This document shows, one piece after another, positions 33,683 to 43,195 of a stretch of DNA of 64,000 nucleotides; position 1 is the stretch's first letter; every line of letters starts with the position of its first letter. Both the position numbers and the translations under genes were made by a program. The notes under the pieces were generated by a model. It did not search any database, was not told where the DNA came from, and saw only the letters and a list, made by a program, of their open reading frames with translations. Origin of the DNA: Streptacidiphilus albus JL83 (GTDB lineage: Bacteria; Actinomycetota; Actinomycetes; Streptomycetales; Streptomycetaceae); the NCBI RefSeq assembly GCF_000744705.1, contig NZ_JQML01000001.1, positions 1,054,001-1,118,000 of the forward strand. The letters run 5' to 3'.

Positions 33683-36216
33683 GGTGTTGCCTTTCCGTCG
33701 GTGGCGGGCGGGGTCTCGCTCTCGATCGGGGACACGGCCTCGGTCTCGCTCCGGGCCTCGGTCTCACCGCGCGGCTCGGCGGGGACCGACAGCATCGGCG
33801 CGGCCGATCCGACGATCTGCTCGCCGCGCTGGTGCGCGGAGTGGAAGGAGGAGAGCATCGACCGGACGTCCTCCGGGCTGCGCTCCGGGGTCCGCTCCTC
33901 GCCGGCCTGCCAGCGGCCGGAGGCCTCGGTGACCGCGGACGGGATCGAGGTCCGCTTGGGCCGCTTGACCAGTCCGTTGCGGGTCCGGGCGGCCGAGGCG
34001 CCGCGCGCGCCGGCGCCGACCATGTCCTCGTAGGCGCCGCGCGGCGGGACGACCGACGCGGCCTTCCCGGCTGCGGCGGCGGGCGCCAGGTCCGGGTCGG
34101 GCCGGCCGATGCTGTACTCGCTGCCGAGCCTGGCGGAGGTGCGGATCGGCGGCAGCGTGCCGGTGTCGATCTCCCGCTGGAGCTCGGGGGCGTCGTCCGC
34201 CGGCAGTGGCCGACCGGCCCAGTCGGGCACCGAGTCACGCGCACTGTCCACGGTGGACCCCTCTGCGAGCAGGGCGTTGGGGAGCAGTACCCGGGCCACC
34301 ACACCGGCGGCCGGGGCGTCTCCCAGGCGGACCTCGATGCCGTGCCGGCGCGCCAGCGCACCGCACACGTAGTGACCCAGGAAGCGGGTCGGTTCGGCCA
34401 TGAAGCTGGCCGTGCCGGAGAGCCGGACATTGGCCTCGGCGATCGCCTCGGTGCCCATGCCCAGACCGTGGTCGACGATGGCGATCAGGTACCCGGCACT
34501 GGTGCGCCGGCCCTCGATCTCGACGTCGACGTCGGGCGGGGAGAAGCTGAGCGCGTTCTCGACCAGCTCGGCCAGCAGGTGCGCGACCTCGGCCACGACC
34601 GCACCGGTGACCTTCACCGGGTCGACCCGGCGGAGCGTCACCCGGCGGTACTCCTCCACCTCGGACAGCGCGGCCCGGATCACGTCGGTGACGGTCAGCG
34701 CGGTCGCCCACGGACGCGGGCTCGTCTCTCCTGCCAGCACCAGGAGGGACTCGGCGTTGCGTCGCATGCGGGTGGCCAGGTGGTCCAGCTCGAAGAGGTT
34801 GGCGAGCTGCGCCGGATCGGCGTCCTCGTGCTCCAGCTTGTTGATGAAGCCGATCTGGCGGCGGACCAGGTTCTGGTTCCGGCGGCCGAGGTTGACCAGC
34901 GAGTCGGTGGTGTTGCGGCGCAGCACGGTCTGCTCGGTGGCCAGGTCGAAGGCGACCCGCTGCACCTGGTCGAAGGCCTCGGCGACCAGCCGGACCTCGA
35001 CCCCGGCGCGCCTGGGCACCGCGACCGGCTGCGGCGGTTGCTGCTCGCCGCCGCCCTCCTGCACCCGGGCGACCGCCCCGGGCAGCCGTCCGGTGGCGAT
35101 CTCCCCGGCCTCCTGGGCGAGTTGGGCCAGCGGACCGGAGATGGACCGGATGCAGGCCACGGCCAGGGTGCCGAGCAGCGCGAAGACGAACAGCGCGAGC
35201 AGGCCGTAGAGCACCAGCGTCCGCCGGGCGTCCGCCTGCAGCACCTGGGCCCGCGCGGTGATCTCGTTGCCGAAGGCGACCTGGACGGTACGCATGTCGT
35301 TGACGGTCAGCGTGAGGGCGTTGTACCAGGCCTGGCTGGGGATGGCCTTCTCGCTCAGCCTGCCGCCGCCCTGGGTGGCCATCAGGTCCCAGAGCGCCAT
35401 CTGCTGGGCGTAGGGCCGGCCCCAGATGGCGTCGACCTGGGCCTCCTGCGCGGGCGTGGCCCACAGCCGGACCTGGTCCAGGCCGGACAGCCGGTTGGCC
35501 CGGGCCTCGGTGAACTCGGTGTACCAGTCGCTGGGGAAGTGCCCGAGCGGCAGCGAACCGGTCATCAGCGCGCGTTCCTCACCGGTGGCCTCCTTGGCGT
35601 TGCCGAGGGCCAGCAGCGCCTGGATGCCGTTGCGCAGCGCCGGGTCCTGGGCCTGCTCCAGCCCCAGGGTGAGTCCGGTCAGCGACTTGTTGGTGGTGGT
35701 GAAGTAGTTGTACGTGGTGATCACGTCGGCATTGCCGTCGTCGAGGGCCTGCCGGATCGGGTACAGCCCCTGCACCTGGAGCAGCCCCTGGCGCGCCTGG
35801 TCGGAGGCGGCGTCGTGCCGACCGGCGATCAGTGCCTGCACCGCCGCCAGCTTGGCGTCGGTGGCCTTGCGCTGGACCCGCAGCTGGGGCCAGAAGGAGG
35901 TGGTCCCGCTGGCGACGCCGTTGCTGAGTCCGCGCTCCTTCTGCATCTCGTGGACGAAGCTCTGGAGCGAGATGAGGACCTTGACCTCCTGCACCGTCGA
36001 GGACGCCTGCCGGTCGGTCGAGAGCTGCTGTGCCGCGACCACTCCCGTCAACGACATCACCAGGGCGAGCGCGATCAGCAGAATGCGAATGAGTTTCGCC
36101 CTGATGGTGACCGGCGCGACCACCGAATTCCAAATACGGCCCCGTCTGCGCGGCGGCCCATGCTTGATTTCACCTGCCGGCTCACGTACTTTTAACGCCT
36201 GCCTGGTCACATTCAC
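33679..36216 (-). CDS. cvnA: Conservon sensor histidine kinase-like protein CvnA (NIT domain)
   Basis: About 845 residues. GTG 36216 follows GGAGG by 4 nt; GTG 36210 at 10 nt is the alternative. Order of domains: TM1 (LIRILLIALALVMSLTGVV), a large extracellular nitrate/sulfate-sensing (NIT) domain (FVHEMQKERGLSNGV, GEERALMTGSL), TM2 (LVLYGLLALFVFALLGTLAV), HAMP-like linker, dimer helices (VNLGRRNQNLVRRQIGFINK), then an ATPase domain (AELVENALSFSPPDV, VDHGLGMG, FLGHYVCGALARRHGIEVRL). A long disordered Ser/Pro/Glu-rich tail follows. It probably senses a small ligand outside the cell and controls the CvnB/C/D module. Confidence 0.9.
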   Translation of the reverse strand: MNVTRQALKVREPAGEIKHGPPRRRGRIWNSVVAPVTIRAKLIRILLIALALVMSLTGVVAAQQLSTDRQASSTVQEVKVLISLQSFVHEMQKERGLSNGVASGTTSFWPQLRVQRKATDAKLAAVQALIAGRHDAASDQARQGLLQVQGLYPIRQALDDGNADVITTYNYFTTTNKSLTGLTLGLEQAQDPALRNGIQALLALGNAKEATGEERALMTGSLPLGHFPSDWYTEFTEARANRLSGLDQVRLWATPAQEAQVDAIWGRPYAQQMALWDLMATQGGGRLSEKAIPSQAWYNALTLTVNDMRTVQVAFGNEITARAQVLQADARRTLVLYGLLALFVFALLGTLAVACIRSISGPLAQLAQEAGEIATGRLPGAVARVQEGGGEQQPPQPVAVPRRAGVEVRLVAEAFDQVQRVAFDLATEQTVLRRNTTDSLVNLGRRNQNLVRRQIGFINKLEHEDADPAQLANLFELDHLATRMRRNAESLLVLAGETSPRPWATALTVTDVIRAALSEVEEYRRVTLRRVDPVKVTGAVVAEVAHLLAELVENALSFSPPDVDVEIEGRRTSAGYLIAIVDHGLGMGTEAIAEANVRLSGTASFMAEPTRFLGHYVCGALARRHGIEVRLGDAPAAGVVARVLLPNALLAEGSTVDSARDSVPDWAGRPLPADDAPELQREIDTGTLPPIRTSARLGSEYSIGRPDPDLAPAAAAGKAASVVPPRGAYEDMVGAGARGASAARTRNGLVKRPKRTSIPSAVTEASGRWQAGEERTPERSPEDVRSMLSSFHSAHQRGEQIVGSAAPMLSVPAEPRGETEARSETEAVSPIESETPPATDGKATP

Positions 36217-36557
36217 TTTTCCTCCGGCGGGTCTGTTGCCGTCGCCGGACCCTGCTTGCGGGAACGCCCGCCCCTTCGGTCCCGCAGGGCCCGAAAAATC
36301 AACAGACCACACCCTACCCACGCATTCGCGCTGTCCGAGCGGTGTTCGACCGATATCAATTCTTTCCAGTGAACGTCAATCGGGGGCGAACGTTTCGCCG
36401 CCGTTCGCGCAGGCCTTCGACCGTGGCATTTGACCGGCATATTCGGCCGCCCGGGAACGGAAAAGGCCGGAGCGGCTCGGACATCCGTCCGTTCCGCCCC
36501 GGCCCGGCCCCGGGGGGCGGCCGCCGCGCGCTTCGTTGACGCGCCGCCCGACGACGA
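36217..36557. other. Intergenic region upstream of the conservon
   Basis: 341 bp. The right part holds an imperfect GC-rich hairpin (GGCCGGAGCGG about 36463 with CCGCCCCGGCC about 36493) that may terminate ohr transcription. The middle part (36300-36390) is relatively AT-rich and is the likely cvnABCD promoter, but no clear -35/-10 pair is seen. Confidence 0.4.
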
Positions 36558-36971
36558 CTACTCGACGACGAGCTCGACCTCGATGTTGCCGCGGGTGGCG
36601 TTGGAGTACGGGCACACCTGGTGCGCCTGCTCGACCAGGGCGCGGCCGGACTCGCCCTGGAGCTCGACCGGGAGCTCGACCCGCAGCACGACGGCCAGGC
36701 CGTAGCCGCCCCGGCCGTTGCCGCCGATGCTCACCTCGGCCGTGACCGAGGCCTCGCTGGTGTCGACCTTCGCCGCCCGGCCGACCACGCTCAGGGCGCT
36801 GGCGAAGCAGGCCGCGTAGCCGGCGGCGAACAGCTGCTCGGGGTTGGTGCCCTGACCGTTGCCGCCCAGCGACTTCGGCGGGGCGAGGGTGACGTCGAGC
36901 AGGCCGTCGGAGCTGACGGCACGGCCCTCACGTCCATTGGCGGTGGCGACAGCGGTGTAGAGCACGTCCAT
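36558..36971 (-). CDS. ohr: Organic hydroperoxide resistance protein Ohr (OsmC family)
   Basis: 137 residues. The two redox Cys are in AAGYAACFASALSVV and HQVCPYSNATRGN; the Arg/Glu partners and the dimer-forming N-terminal strand (YTAVATANGREGRA) are present. Ohr reduces organic and fatty-acid hydroperoxides with lipoyl thiols. It is divergent from ohrR, the classic regulatory arrangement. Confidence 0.92.
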   Translation of the reverse strand: MDVLYTAVATANGREGRAVSSDGLLDVTLAPPKSLGGNGQGTNPEQLFAAGYAACFASALSVVGRAAKVDTSEASVTAEVSIGGNGRGGYGLAVVLRVELPVELQGESGRALVEQAHQVCPYSNATRGNIEVELVVE

Positions 36972-37024
36972 GGTGATCCCCTTCTCGTGGGCCGGTCGTG
37001 GGCGCCGGGTTCTCCTTCACACTA

Positions 37025-37064
37025 GCAGCACACAACTCAATTGCACACAACTCAGTAGTAGACT
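37025..37064. promoter_or_regulatory. ohr/ohrR divergent regulatory region
   Basis: CACACAACTCA occurs twice, at about 37030 and 37044, separated by ATTG; this is a candidate OhrR operator. TAGACT at 37059-37064 ends 6 nt before the ohrR ATG, giving a leaderless ohrR mRNA whose promoter overlaps the repeats. Confidence 0.5.
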
Positions 37065-37070
37065 GAAAGC

Positions 37071-37601
37071 ATGACGATCGCCACAGACCCGACCACAGAC
37101 GGACCCGGTGACGGAGTCGGAGCGGGAGCCGGGGACGCGACCGGGGACGCGGAGGACCTGCTCCGGCTGGAGCACCAGGTCTGCTTCGCCCTGCACAGCG
37201 CCTCCCGTGCCTTCGGCGCGGTCTACCGCGAAGCGCTGCGCGATCTGGACCTGACGTACCCGCAGTACCTGGCCATGCTCACGCTCTGGGAGCACGGCGA
37301 ACTGCCGGTCAAACGGATGGGTGAACTGCTGCGACTGGACTCCGGCACGCTCTCGCCGCTGCTGAAGCGGCTGGAGGCGGCGGGGCTGGTCCGGCGCGAG
37401 CGCAGCTCCGCCGACGAGCGTTCGGTCATCGTCCGGCCGACCGCCGCGGGCGCGGCGCTGCGGCTGCGCGCCCGCGACGTGCCCCGGCAGATCGCCGCCG
37501 GCACCGGTCTCGACCCCCAGGATCTGCGCAGCCTGCACACGATGCTGCTGAACCTCACCGAACGGCTGGACGGCGCGGTCCGGCCGACCGGCGGGGAATG
37601 A
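37071..37601 (+). CDS. ohrR: MarR-family peroxide sensor OhrR
   Basis: 176 residues with an N-terminal Gly/Asp-rich extension. The reactive Cys is in LEHQVCFALHSASRAF, followed by LDLTYPQYLAMLTLW and the winged helix MGELLRLDSGTLSPLLKRLE with wing RRERSSADERSVIVRPT. OhrR represses ohr until its Cys is oxidised by organic peroxide. The leaderless promoter and repeated operator candidate just upstream suggest autoregulation. Confidence 0.9.
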   Translation: MTIATDPTTDGPGDGVGAGAGDATGDAEDLLRLEHQVCFALHSASRAFGAVYREALRDLDLTYPQYLAMLTLWEHGELPVKRMGELLRLDSGTLSPLLKRLEAAGLVRRERSSADERSVIVRPTAAGAALRLRARDVPRQIAAGTGLDPQDLRSLHTMLLNLTERLDGAVRPTGGE

Positions 37602-37664
37602 TCGATCGGGGTACCCGAACCCGTGTCAGACTGTGCCTGCAATCGCCAGACACAGGAGGTCCCC

Positions 37665-37892
37665 ATGGCCGATGACGCAGCCGACGCCGCCGAGAACACC
37701 GAGGCAACCGACGCCCCCGAGCACCAGAGCCCTCAGGACGACCTGAAGCGCAAGTTCCGTGAGGCCCTGGACCGCAAGCGCGGTCCGCAGGGCGACGCCG
37801 CGGCCGGCGCGGGCGGCACGGACCAGTCCAAGGTCCATGGCACCCACGCCAAGTCCGGCGGGCAGCGCGACTTCCGGCGCAAGAGCGGCTGA
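37665..37892 (+). CDS. DUF5302 small acidic/basic protein
   Basis: 75 residues; ATG 37665 has a perfect AGGAGGT. Acidic N-terminus ([15 protein letters not shown]), then [15 protein letters not shown] and a C-terminal [18 protein letters not shown], the typical DUF5302 pattern of actinobacteria. No enzymatic motif; probably disordered. Function unknown. Confidence 0.75.
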   Translation: MADDAADAAENTEATDAPEHQSPQDDLKRKFREALDRKRGPQGDAAAGAGGTDQSKVHGTHAKSGGQRDFRRKSG

Positions 37893-37944
37893 TCCCGAGG
37901 CGGGCCGTCCTCGACGCCGACGGCCGACCGTCACCGGTCCGCTG

Positions 37945-39072
37945 TCACCGGTCGAAGTCGACGACGGCCTGCTCCGACAGCAGTTCGGTCTGGCAGGTGA
38001 GCAGGTAGCCCGCTGCCAGCTCCTCCTTCTCCAGGGCGAAGTTGCGCCGCATCCGGGCCTCGCCGTCGACCAGCAGCGCCCGGCAGGTGCCGCAGACCCC
38101 GCCCTTGCAGGCGAACGGCAGGTCCGGGCGGACCCGCTGCGCCCCCTCCAGCACGGTGGTGCCGCTCGGCAGGTCGAGCGTGGTCTCCCGGCCGTCCAGC
38201 CGCACCGTCAACCGGGCCGAGGGCCCGGTCGGCTCCGGCTCCAGGTGACGCAGCGTCGGCAGCGCGCCCCCGGCGGCGTCCTCGTCGGCGTAGAAGAGCT
38301 CGCGGTGGACCCGGTCGGCCGGCACCCCCGCGCCGTCCAGCGCCGCGCAGGCGTCCTCGACCAGGCCGAGCGGCCCGCAGAGCCACCAGCCGTCCACGTC
38401 GCCGACCTCCACCAGCGCGCCGATCAGCGCGGTCAGCCGGTCGCGGTCCAGCCGTCCGCTGAACAGCTCCGCCTCGCGCGGCTCCCTCGAGAGCACGTGG
38501 ACCAGCTGGAAGCGGTCGAGGTGACGGTCCTTCAGATCGGCCAGCTCGTCCGCGAACATGACCGTGTCGCTGCGCCGGTTGCCGTAGAACAGGGTGACCC
38601 GCGAGCCGGGCACGTCGAGTGCGGACGCGGCGATCGACAGCACCGGGGTGATCCCGGAGCCGGCCGCGACCAGCGCGTGGTGCGCCGGGCGGCTCAGGTC
38701 CGGGGTGAACCGGCCGAGCGGCGGCAGCACCTCCACCGTGTCGCCGACCTGCAGCCCGTGCAGCAGCCAGTTGGAGAACAGCCCGCCGGGCACCTCCCTG
38801 ACCCCGATCCGCAGCGCCCCGCCCAGCGGCGCGCAGATCGAGTACGAGCGCCGCTCGTCCCGCCCGTCGACCTCGCGGCGCAGGGTCAGCGACTGTCCGG
38901 GACGGAACGCGAACTCCGCGGCCAGCTCCTCGGGGACGTCGAAGGCCACCGCCGCGGCGTCCGCGCACAGCGGCTCGATCGCGGCGACCCGCAGCGTGTG
39001 CCAGCGGTGCTTGGCCGCCCGGGCGCCGGGCTCCACCGACGTGGTGGTGCGGGACTCGGTCGTGCCTGCCAT
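37945..39072 (-). CDS. paaE: 1,2-phenylacetyl-CoA epoxidase reductase subunit PaaE
   Basis: 375 residues. N-terminal FAD-binding domain (FRPGQSLTL, RRSYSICAP), NAD-binding part (VAAGSGITPVLSIA, LFYGNRRSDTVMF, WWLCGPLGLVEDA) and a C-terminal plant-type [2Fe-2S] ferredoxin with CKGGVCGTCRALL and a distal Cys in YLLTCQTEL. It passes electrons from NADPH to the PaaABCD oxygenase. The ATG shares one base with the paaD stop. Last gene of the paa operon. Confidence 0.93.
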   Translation of the reverse strand: MAGTTESRTTTSVEPGARAAKHRWHTLRVAAIEPLCADAAAVAFDVPEELAAEFAFRPGQSLTLRREVDGRDERRSYSICAPLGGALRIGVREVPGGLFSNWLLHGLQVGDTVEVLPPLGRFTPDLSRPAHHALVAAGSGITPVLSIAASALDVPGSRVTLFYGNRRSDTVMFADELADLKDRHLDRFQLVHVLSREPREAELFSGRLDRDRLTALIGALVEVGDVDGWWLCGPLGLVEDACAALDGAGVPADRVHRELFYADEDAAGGALPTLRHLEPEPTGPSARLTVRLDGRETTLDLPSGTTVLEGAQRVRPDLPFACKGGVCGTCRALLVDGEARMRRNFALEKEELAAGYLLTCQTELLSEQAVVDFDR

Positions 39073-39578
39073 CACAGCTCCTTGACCTGTTCGAACGGCT
39101 CCAGGCAGCTGCGGCAGCGGCGCAGCGCCTTGCAGGCCGTGCCGGAGAAACGGCTGGTCTCCTCGGTGTCCGCGGAACCGCAGCGGGGACAGCTGACCAG
39201 GGTCCGGGTGGGCGTCAGCGCCAGCGGGACCGGGGCGCCGGGCGCGCGCCGGGGCGCGGCACCGGGCGGGGCGATGCCGTGGGCGGCCAGCTTGGCCCGG
39301 CCCTCGGGGGTGATCCAGTCCGTGGTCCACGGCGGGTCGAGCACGGTGCGGACCGCGACCCGGGTGAACCCGGCCGCCCGCAGCGCGGCGTCGACGTCGG
39401 CGCGCATCTCGGCCAGCGCCGGGCAGCCGCTGTAGGTGGGCGCCAGGCCGACGGTGACTCCGCCGTCGGCGGCCACGTCCACCTCGCGCAGCACGCCGAG
39501 TTCGGCGAGGCTGACCATGGGCAGCTCCGGGTCCACCACCTGGGCGGCGGTGTCGCGGGCGAGTTCCTGCAGGGTCAC
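39072..39578 (-). CDS. paaD: Phenylacetyl-CoA epoxidase assembly protein PaaD (MIP18 family plus zinc-ribbon tail)
   Basis: 168 residues from GTG 39578 (GTGA overlap with paaC). MIP18/DUF59-like segment DPELPMVSLAELGVLREVDV, LAPTYSGCPALAEM and VLDPPWTTDWITPEGRAKL, then a C-terminal Cys tail CPRCGSAD..FSGTACKALRRC..C. PaaD is thought to help insert or protect the di-iron or Fe-S centre of the epoxidase. Confidence 0.92.
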   Translation of the reverse strand: MTLQELARDTAAQVVDPELPMVSLAELGVLREVDVAADGGVTVGLAPTYSGCPALAEMRADVDAALRAAGFTRVAVRTVLDPPWTTDWITPEGRAKLAAHGIAPPGAAPRRAPGAPVPLALTPTRTLVSCPRCGSADTEETSRFSGTACKALRRCRSCLEPFEQVKEL

Positions 39579-40432
39579 CACGTCGCCTCCGGGTCGGCCC
39601 GGGCCACGGACTGGAGTTCGGCGAGCAGTCCGGCCAGGTGCGGGGTGTGCTGCCCGTCCCGTCCCGAGCCGGCCTCCACGGCCGCATCGGCCTCGGCGGG
39701 CAGGTCGAGCCCGGCCGCCTCCAGCACCCGCAGCAGCGTCTGTTCGACCTCGGCCCGCGCCCCGGCCCCGGCCGACTGCTCCAGTTCGGTCAGCAGTTCC
39801 TGCCGGTGGGGCCAGACCTGCGCCAGCGCCTGCCGCATCCGCCGGCGCGACTCCTCGGTGCCGTCGCCCAGCCGCACCGTCCACTGCGCGGCGTGGTCGC
39901 GGTGGTAGGCGAGTTCACTGACGCCCTTGGCCGCGACGGCGGCCAGCACCGGGTCGGGGTGTGCCGTCAGCGCCTGGAACCGCGCGAGCCGCCAGCTGGA
40001 GAAGAGCAGCAGCCGGGCGACGCACTCGGCGAAGTCGCCGTTGGGCAGCTCGACCAGGTGGACGTTGCGGAACTCCGCGGGCTCGCGGAAGTAGGCCAGG
40101 GCGTCCTCGTCCCGGCCCCGGCCCTCGGCCTGGCCGGCCCGGGCCAGCAGCAGCCGGGCCTGGCCGAGGAGGTCCAGGCCGATGTTGGCGAGGGCCACCT
40201 CCTCCTCCAGCTCCGGGGCGCGGGTGCACCATTCGGCGAGCCGCTGGGCGGCGACGAGGGCGTCGTCGCCGAGGGCCAGGCAGAGCGCCGCGACCGCCGC
40301 CGGGTCGATGCCGGGCGGCAGCGCGGTGTCGACGCCGTGCAGCGGGTCCTCGAAGCCGGTCCCGAAGGCCCAGCGGGTGTCGCCCTCGGCCGGAGCCTCG
40401 GCGAGGGAGAGGTAGACGTGGTCGTCGGTCAT
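39575..40432 (-). CDS. paaC: 1,2-phenylacetyl-CoA epoxidase structural subunit PaaC
   Basis: 285 residues, ferritin-like helical bundle. Typical segments are EWCTRAPELEEEVALANIGL, DLLGQARLLL, FRNVHLVELPNGDFAECVAR and ELAYHRDHAAQWTVRLGDGT. PaaC is catalytically inactive but forms the PaaA-PaaC heterodimer core. Lies 13 bp after paaB and overlaps paaD. Confidence 0.93.
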   Translation of the reverse strand: MTDDHVYLSLAEAPAEGDTRWAFGTGFEDPLHGVDTALPPGIDPAAVAALCLALGDDALVAAQRLAEWCTRAPELEEEVALANIGLDLLGQARLLLARAGQAEGRGRDEDALAYFREPAEFRNVHLVELPNGDFAECVARLLLFSSWRLARFQALTAHPDPVLAAVAAKGVSELAYHRDHAAQWTVRLGDGTEESRRRMRQALAQVWPHRQELLTELEQSAGAGARAEVEQTLLRVLEAAGLDLPAEADAAVEAGSGRDGQHTPHLAGLLAELQSVARADPEATW

Positions 40433-40445
40433 GGCCGCCTGCTCG

Positions 40446-40736
40446 TCAGATGTGCGGGATGTCGTCGGGGATGGCGTAGAAGGTGGGGTGGCGGTAGACC
40501 TTGTCGCCGCTGGGGTCGAAGAAGGAGTCGCGCTCGTCCGGGGTGGAGGCGGTGATGGCCTCGGAGCGGACGACCCAGATGCTGACGCCCTCGTTGCGAC
40601 GGGTGTAGAGGTCGCGGGCGTTGGTGAGCGCCATCCGCTCGTCGGGGGCGTGCAGCGAGCCGACGTGGACGTGGTTGAGTCCGCGCTTGCCGCGCACGAA
40701 CACCTCGTAGAGCGGCCACTCGGAGCGGGCGGTCAT
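40446..40736 (-). CDS. paaB: 1,2-phenylacetyl-CoA epoxidase subunit PaaB
   Basis: 96 residues: [40 protein letters not shown] and [13 protein letters not shown] are diagnostic of PaaB. It bridges PaaAC heterodimers and is needed for activity. The ATG overlaps the paaA stop by 4 bp. Confidence 0.95.
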   Translation of the reverse strand: MTARSEWPLYEVFVRGKRGLNHVHVGSLHAPDERMALTNARDLYTRRNEGVSIWVVRSEAITASTPDERDSFFDPSGDKVYRHPTFYAIPDDIPHI

Positions 40737-41749
40737 GGCGTTGCCTCTCGTGTCGCAGTGCTGCCTTCGGCGGGCGTTTCCGGTGACGCCGCCCGCGCGC
40801 GGCGCGCGGCGTGCGCCGCTGCGGCCTCGCGCACCCACGCGCCCTCCTCGTGGGCCTGCCGCCGGCGTTCGACCCGGGCGGTGTTGCAGGGCCCGTCGCC
40901 GGTGATCACCCGCTGCAGCTCGCTCCAGTCGGGGGTGCCGAAGTCCCAGCTCTCGCGCTGCTCGTTCCACTGGAGTTCCGGGTCCGGCAGCTGCACGCCC
41001 AGGCGCTGGGCCTGCGGGACGGTCATGTCGACGAAGCGCTGCCGCAGTTCGTCGTTGCTGTGGCGCTTGATCCGCCAGGCCATGGACCGGGCGCTGTTGG
41101 GCGAGTCGCCGTCCGGCGGCCCGAACATCATCAGCGAGGGCCACCACCAGCGGTCCACCGCGTCCTGGACGGCCGCCCGCTGGCCGGCGCTGCCGCTCAT
41201 CATGGTCAGCAGCAGCTCGTAGCCCTGCCGCTGGTGGAAGGACTCCTCCTTGCAGATCCGGACCATGGCCCTGGCATAGGGACCGTAGGAGCTGCGGCAG
41301 AGCGGCACCTGGTTGCAGATGGCGGCGCCGTCGACGAACCAGCCGATGACGCCGACGTCGGCGAAGCTCAGGGTCGGGTAGTTGAAGATCGAGGAGTACT
41401 TCTGCCGGCCGCTGATCAGCCGCTCGGTCAGGTCCCCCCGGTCCGCGCCCAGGGTCTCGGCGGCGGAGTAGAGGTAGAGGCCGTGTCCGGCCTCGTCCTG
41501 GACCTTGGCGAAGAGGATGGCCTTGCGGCGCAGTGAGGGGGCCCGGGTGATCCACTCCCCCTCCGGCTGCATCCCGATGATCTCGGAGTGGGCGTGCTGG
41601 GCGATCTGCCGGACCAGCGTGGCCCGGTAGCCCTCGGGCATCCAGTCCCGGGGCTCGATGCGCTGGTCACGGGCGAGGAGGTCGTCGAAGCGCGCTTCGC
41701 CGTCCGGCTCTGCGGCGCGGGTCGCCGCCGGTGTCTCCGCTGCGGGCAT
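40733..41749 (-). CDS. paaA: 1,2-phenylacetyl-CoA epoxidase catalytic subunit PaaA
   Basis: 338 residues from ATG 41749 (GGGAG 8 nt upstream; GTG 41758 would be too close to it). Di-iron ligands lie in the ferritin-like bundle: [33 protein letters not shown] and [34 protein letters not shown] is a family marker near the end. PaaA epoxidises phenylacetyl-CoA. First gene of paaABCDE; a PaaR-like palindrome lies 39 bp upstream. The later paa genes (paaG, H, J, K, Z) are not in the window. Confidence 0.95.
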   Translation of the reverse strand: MPAAETPAATRAAEPDGEARFDDLLARDQRIEPRDWMPEGYRATLVRQIAQHAHSEIIGMQPEGEWITRAPSLRRKAILFAKVQDEAGHGLYLYSAAETLGADRGDLTERLISGRQKYSSIFNYPTLSFADVGVIGWFVDGAAICNQVPLCRSSYGPYARAMVRICKEESFHQRQGYELLLTMMSGSAGQRAAVQDAVDRWWWPSLMMFGPPDGDSPNSARSMAWRIKRHSNDELRQRFVDMTVPQAQRLGVQLPDPELQWNEQRESWDFGTPDWSELQRVITGDGPCNTARVERRRQAHEEGAWVREAAAAHAARRARAASPETPAEGSTATREATP

Positions 41750-41787
41750 GGGTGTCACTCCCTGGGCAGGCTGTCTGACTCAAGACT

Positions 41788-41801
41788 ACCGAACGGTCGG
41801 T
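41788..41801. promoter_or_regulatory. PaaR-like (TetR family) operator upstream of paaA
   Basis: ACCGAACGGTCGGT matches the core ACCGnnCGnnCGGT of the palindrome reported for the corynebacterial phenylacetate repressor PaaR. It lies 39 bp before the paaA ATG, where a repressor would block transcription. No paaR gene is in the window. Confidence 0.55.
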
Positions 41802-41833
41802 CGGTACTCAAGAGCCGGCCGGCCCGGCGCAGC

Positions 41834-43188
41834 TCAGACCCCCCGGACATCACCCCCGCGGACCCGCAGCACGGTGGCGACGGCCTCCGCCAGACCGGGC
41901 AGGTCGGCCTCGGCCAGGGTGGAGACGGTCACCCGCACCCCCGGCGGCGAGCCCAGCCGGAACCGGGCCCCGGCGCCACCGCCCAGCCGCGCTGGAGCAG
42001 CCCCGCCACGACGGCGGTCTCGTCCGGGACCGGGATCCAGACGTTCAGCCCGCTGCGCCCGTACGCCCGCACCCCGCGCGCGGCCAGCTCCGCGAGCAGC
42101 CCGTCGCGCCGGGCCCGGTACGCGGCGGCGGCCGGGGCGGTGTCCTCGGCGGCCCAGAGCGCCGCGACCGTGCGCTGCAGCAGGTGGCTCACCCAGCCGG
42201 CGCCGAGCCGCTGGCGCCCGCGCACCCGGTCCAGCGTCTCCGGGTCACCGGTCAGCACGGCGACCCGCAGGTCCGGGCCCAGGGACTTGGCGGCCGACCG
42301 GAGCAGCGCCCAGTGGGCGGTGGTCGGCCGGCCGTCCGGCCCCGCGCAGAGCAGGTGGCAGGGCAGGTCGACGATGCCGTGGCCGTGGTCGTCCTCGATC
42401 AGCAGGACGCCGGGGTGCGCGGCGAGCAACTCCCGCAGTTCGGCCGCGCGGCGGGCGGTGACCGCCGCGCCGGTGGGGTTCTGCGCCCGGCTGGTGACCA
42501 CCACGGCCCGCACACCGGCCTCCAGTGCGGCGGCCAGGTCGGCCGGGAGCGGGCCCTCGTCGTCGACGGCCATCGGCAGCGGTTTCAGTCCGAGCGCCGG
42601 CAGCAGGTCGAGCAGGCTGCCCCAGCCCGGGTCCTCGACGGCGACCAGGTCGCCGGGGCGCAGCCGGGCGAGGAAGAGCCGTTCGATGGCGTCGAGCGAG
42701 CCCGAGGCCACCGCGATCGGCCGGCCGCCCGGCACCGGCGGCAGGTCGGCCGCGAAGGAGCGCGCGGCCAGGTCGCCGAGCCCGGGGTCGAGGGCCGGCC
42801 CCCCGTAGAGCACCGGGTGGGCCGCGTGGGCCAGGGCGGCCTGGTGGACCGCGCTCTCCAGGTCGGGCAGCAGGGCGGTGTCGGGGTTGCCGCCGGCGAG
42901 GTCGCGGGCCCCCTCGGGCACCGCCAGCCGGACCGCGTCGCGGGGGGTGAGCGCGAGCCGGGGACGGATCCGGCTGCCGCGCCGTCCGGCGGTCTCGATC
43001 ACTCCCCGGTCCCGCAGCGTCCGGTAGGCGGCGGCGACGGTGTTGGGGTTGACGCCGAGTTCGGCCGCCAGGTCGCGGAGCGCGGGCAGCGCCTCCCCCG
43101 GCTGCAACGCGCCGCTCTCGACGGCCTGTTCGATGTCGGCGGTGATCTCTGTGGCACGCCGCCCGCTGATCCGATATTCTCCTAGCAC
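41834..43188 (-). pseudogene. MocR-type regulator (GntR wHTH plus aminotransferase-like domain), C-terminus frameshifted
   Basis: The frame from 43188 gives a GntR winged helix (ALPALRDLAAELGVNPNTVA) and a fold-type I PLP domain (LYGGPALDPGLGDLAARSF; SRAQNPTGAAVTARRAAEL; SAAKSLGPDLRVAVLTGD, the PLP Lys in AAKSLG). It then ends abruptly at 41929 after VAPGPGSG. Moving to the next frame at about 41960-41975 restores the normal end (FRLGSPPGVRVTVSTLAEAD) to a TGA at 41834-41836. One missing G in the run that reads CCGGGGCCCGG explains this. Full length would be about 451 residues. MocR proteins use PLP as effector and control a divergent gene, here a PaiB-like protein. Confidence 0.75.
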
Positions 43189-43195
43189 AAACGAG

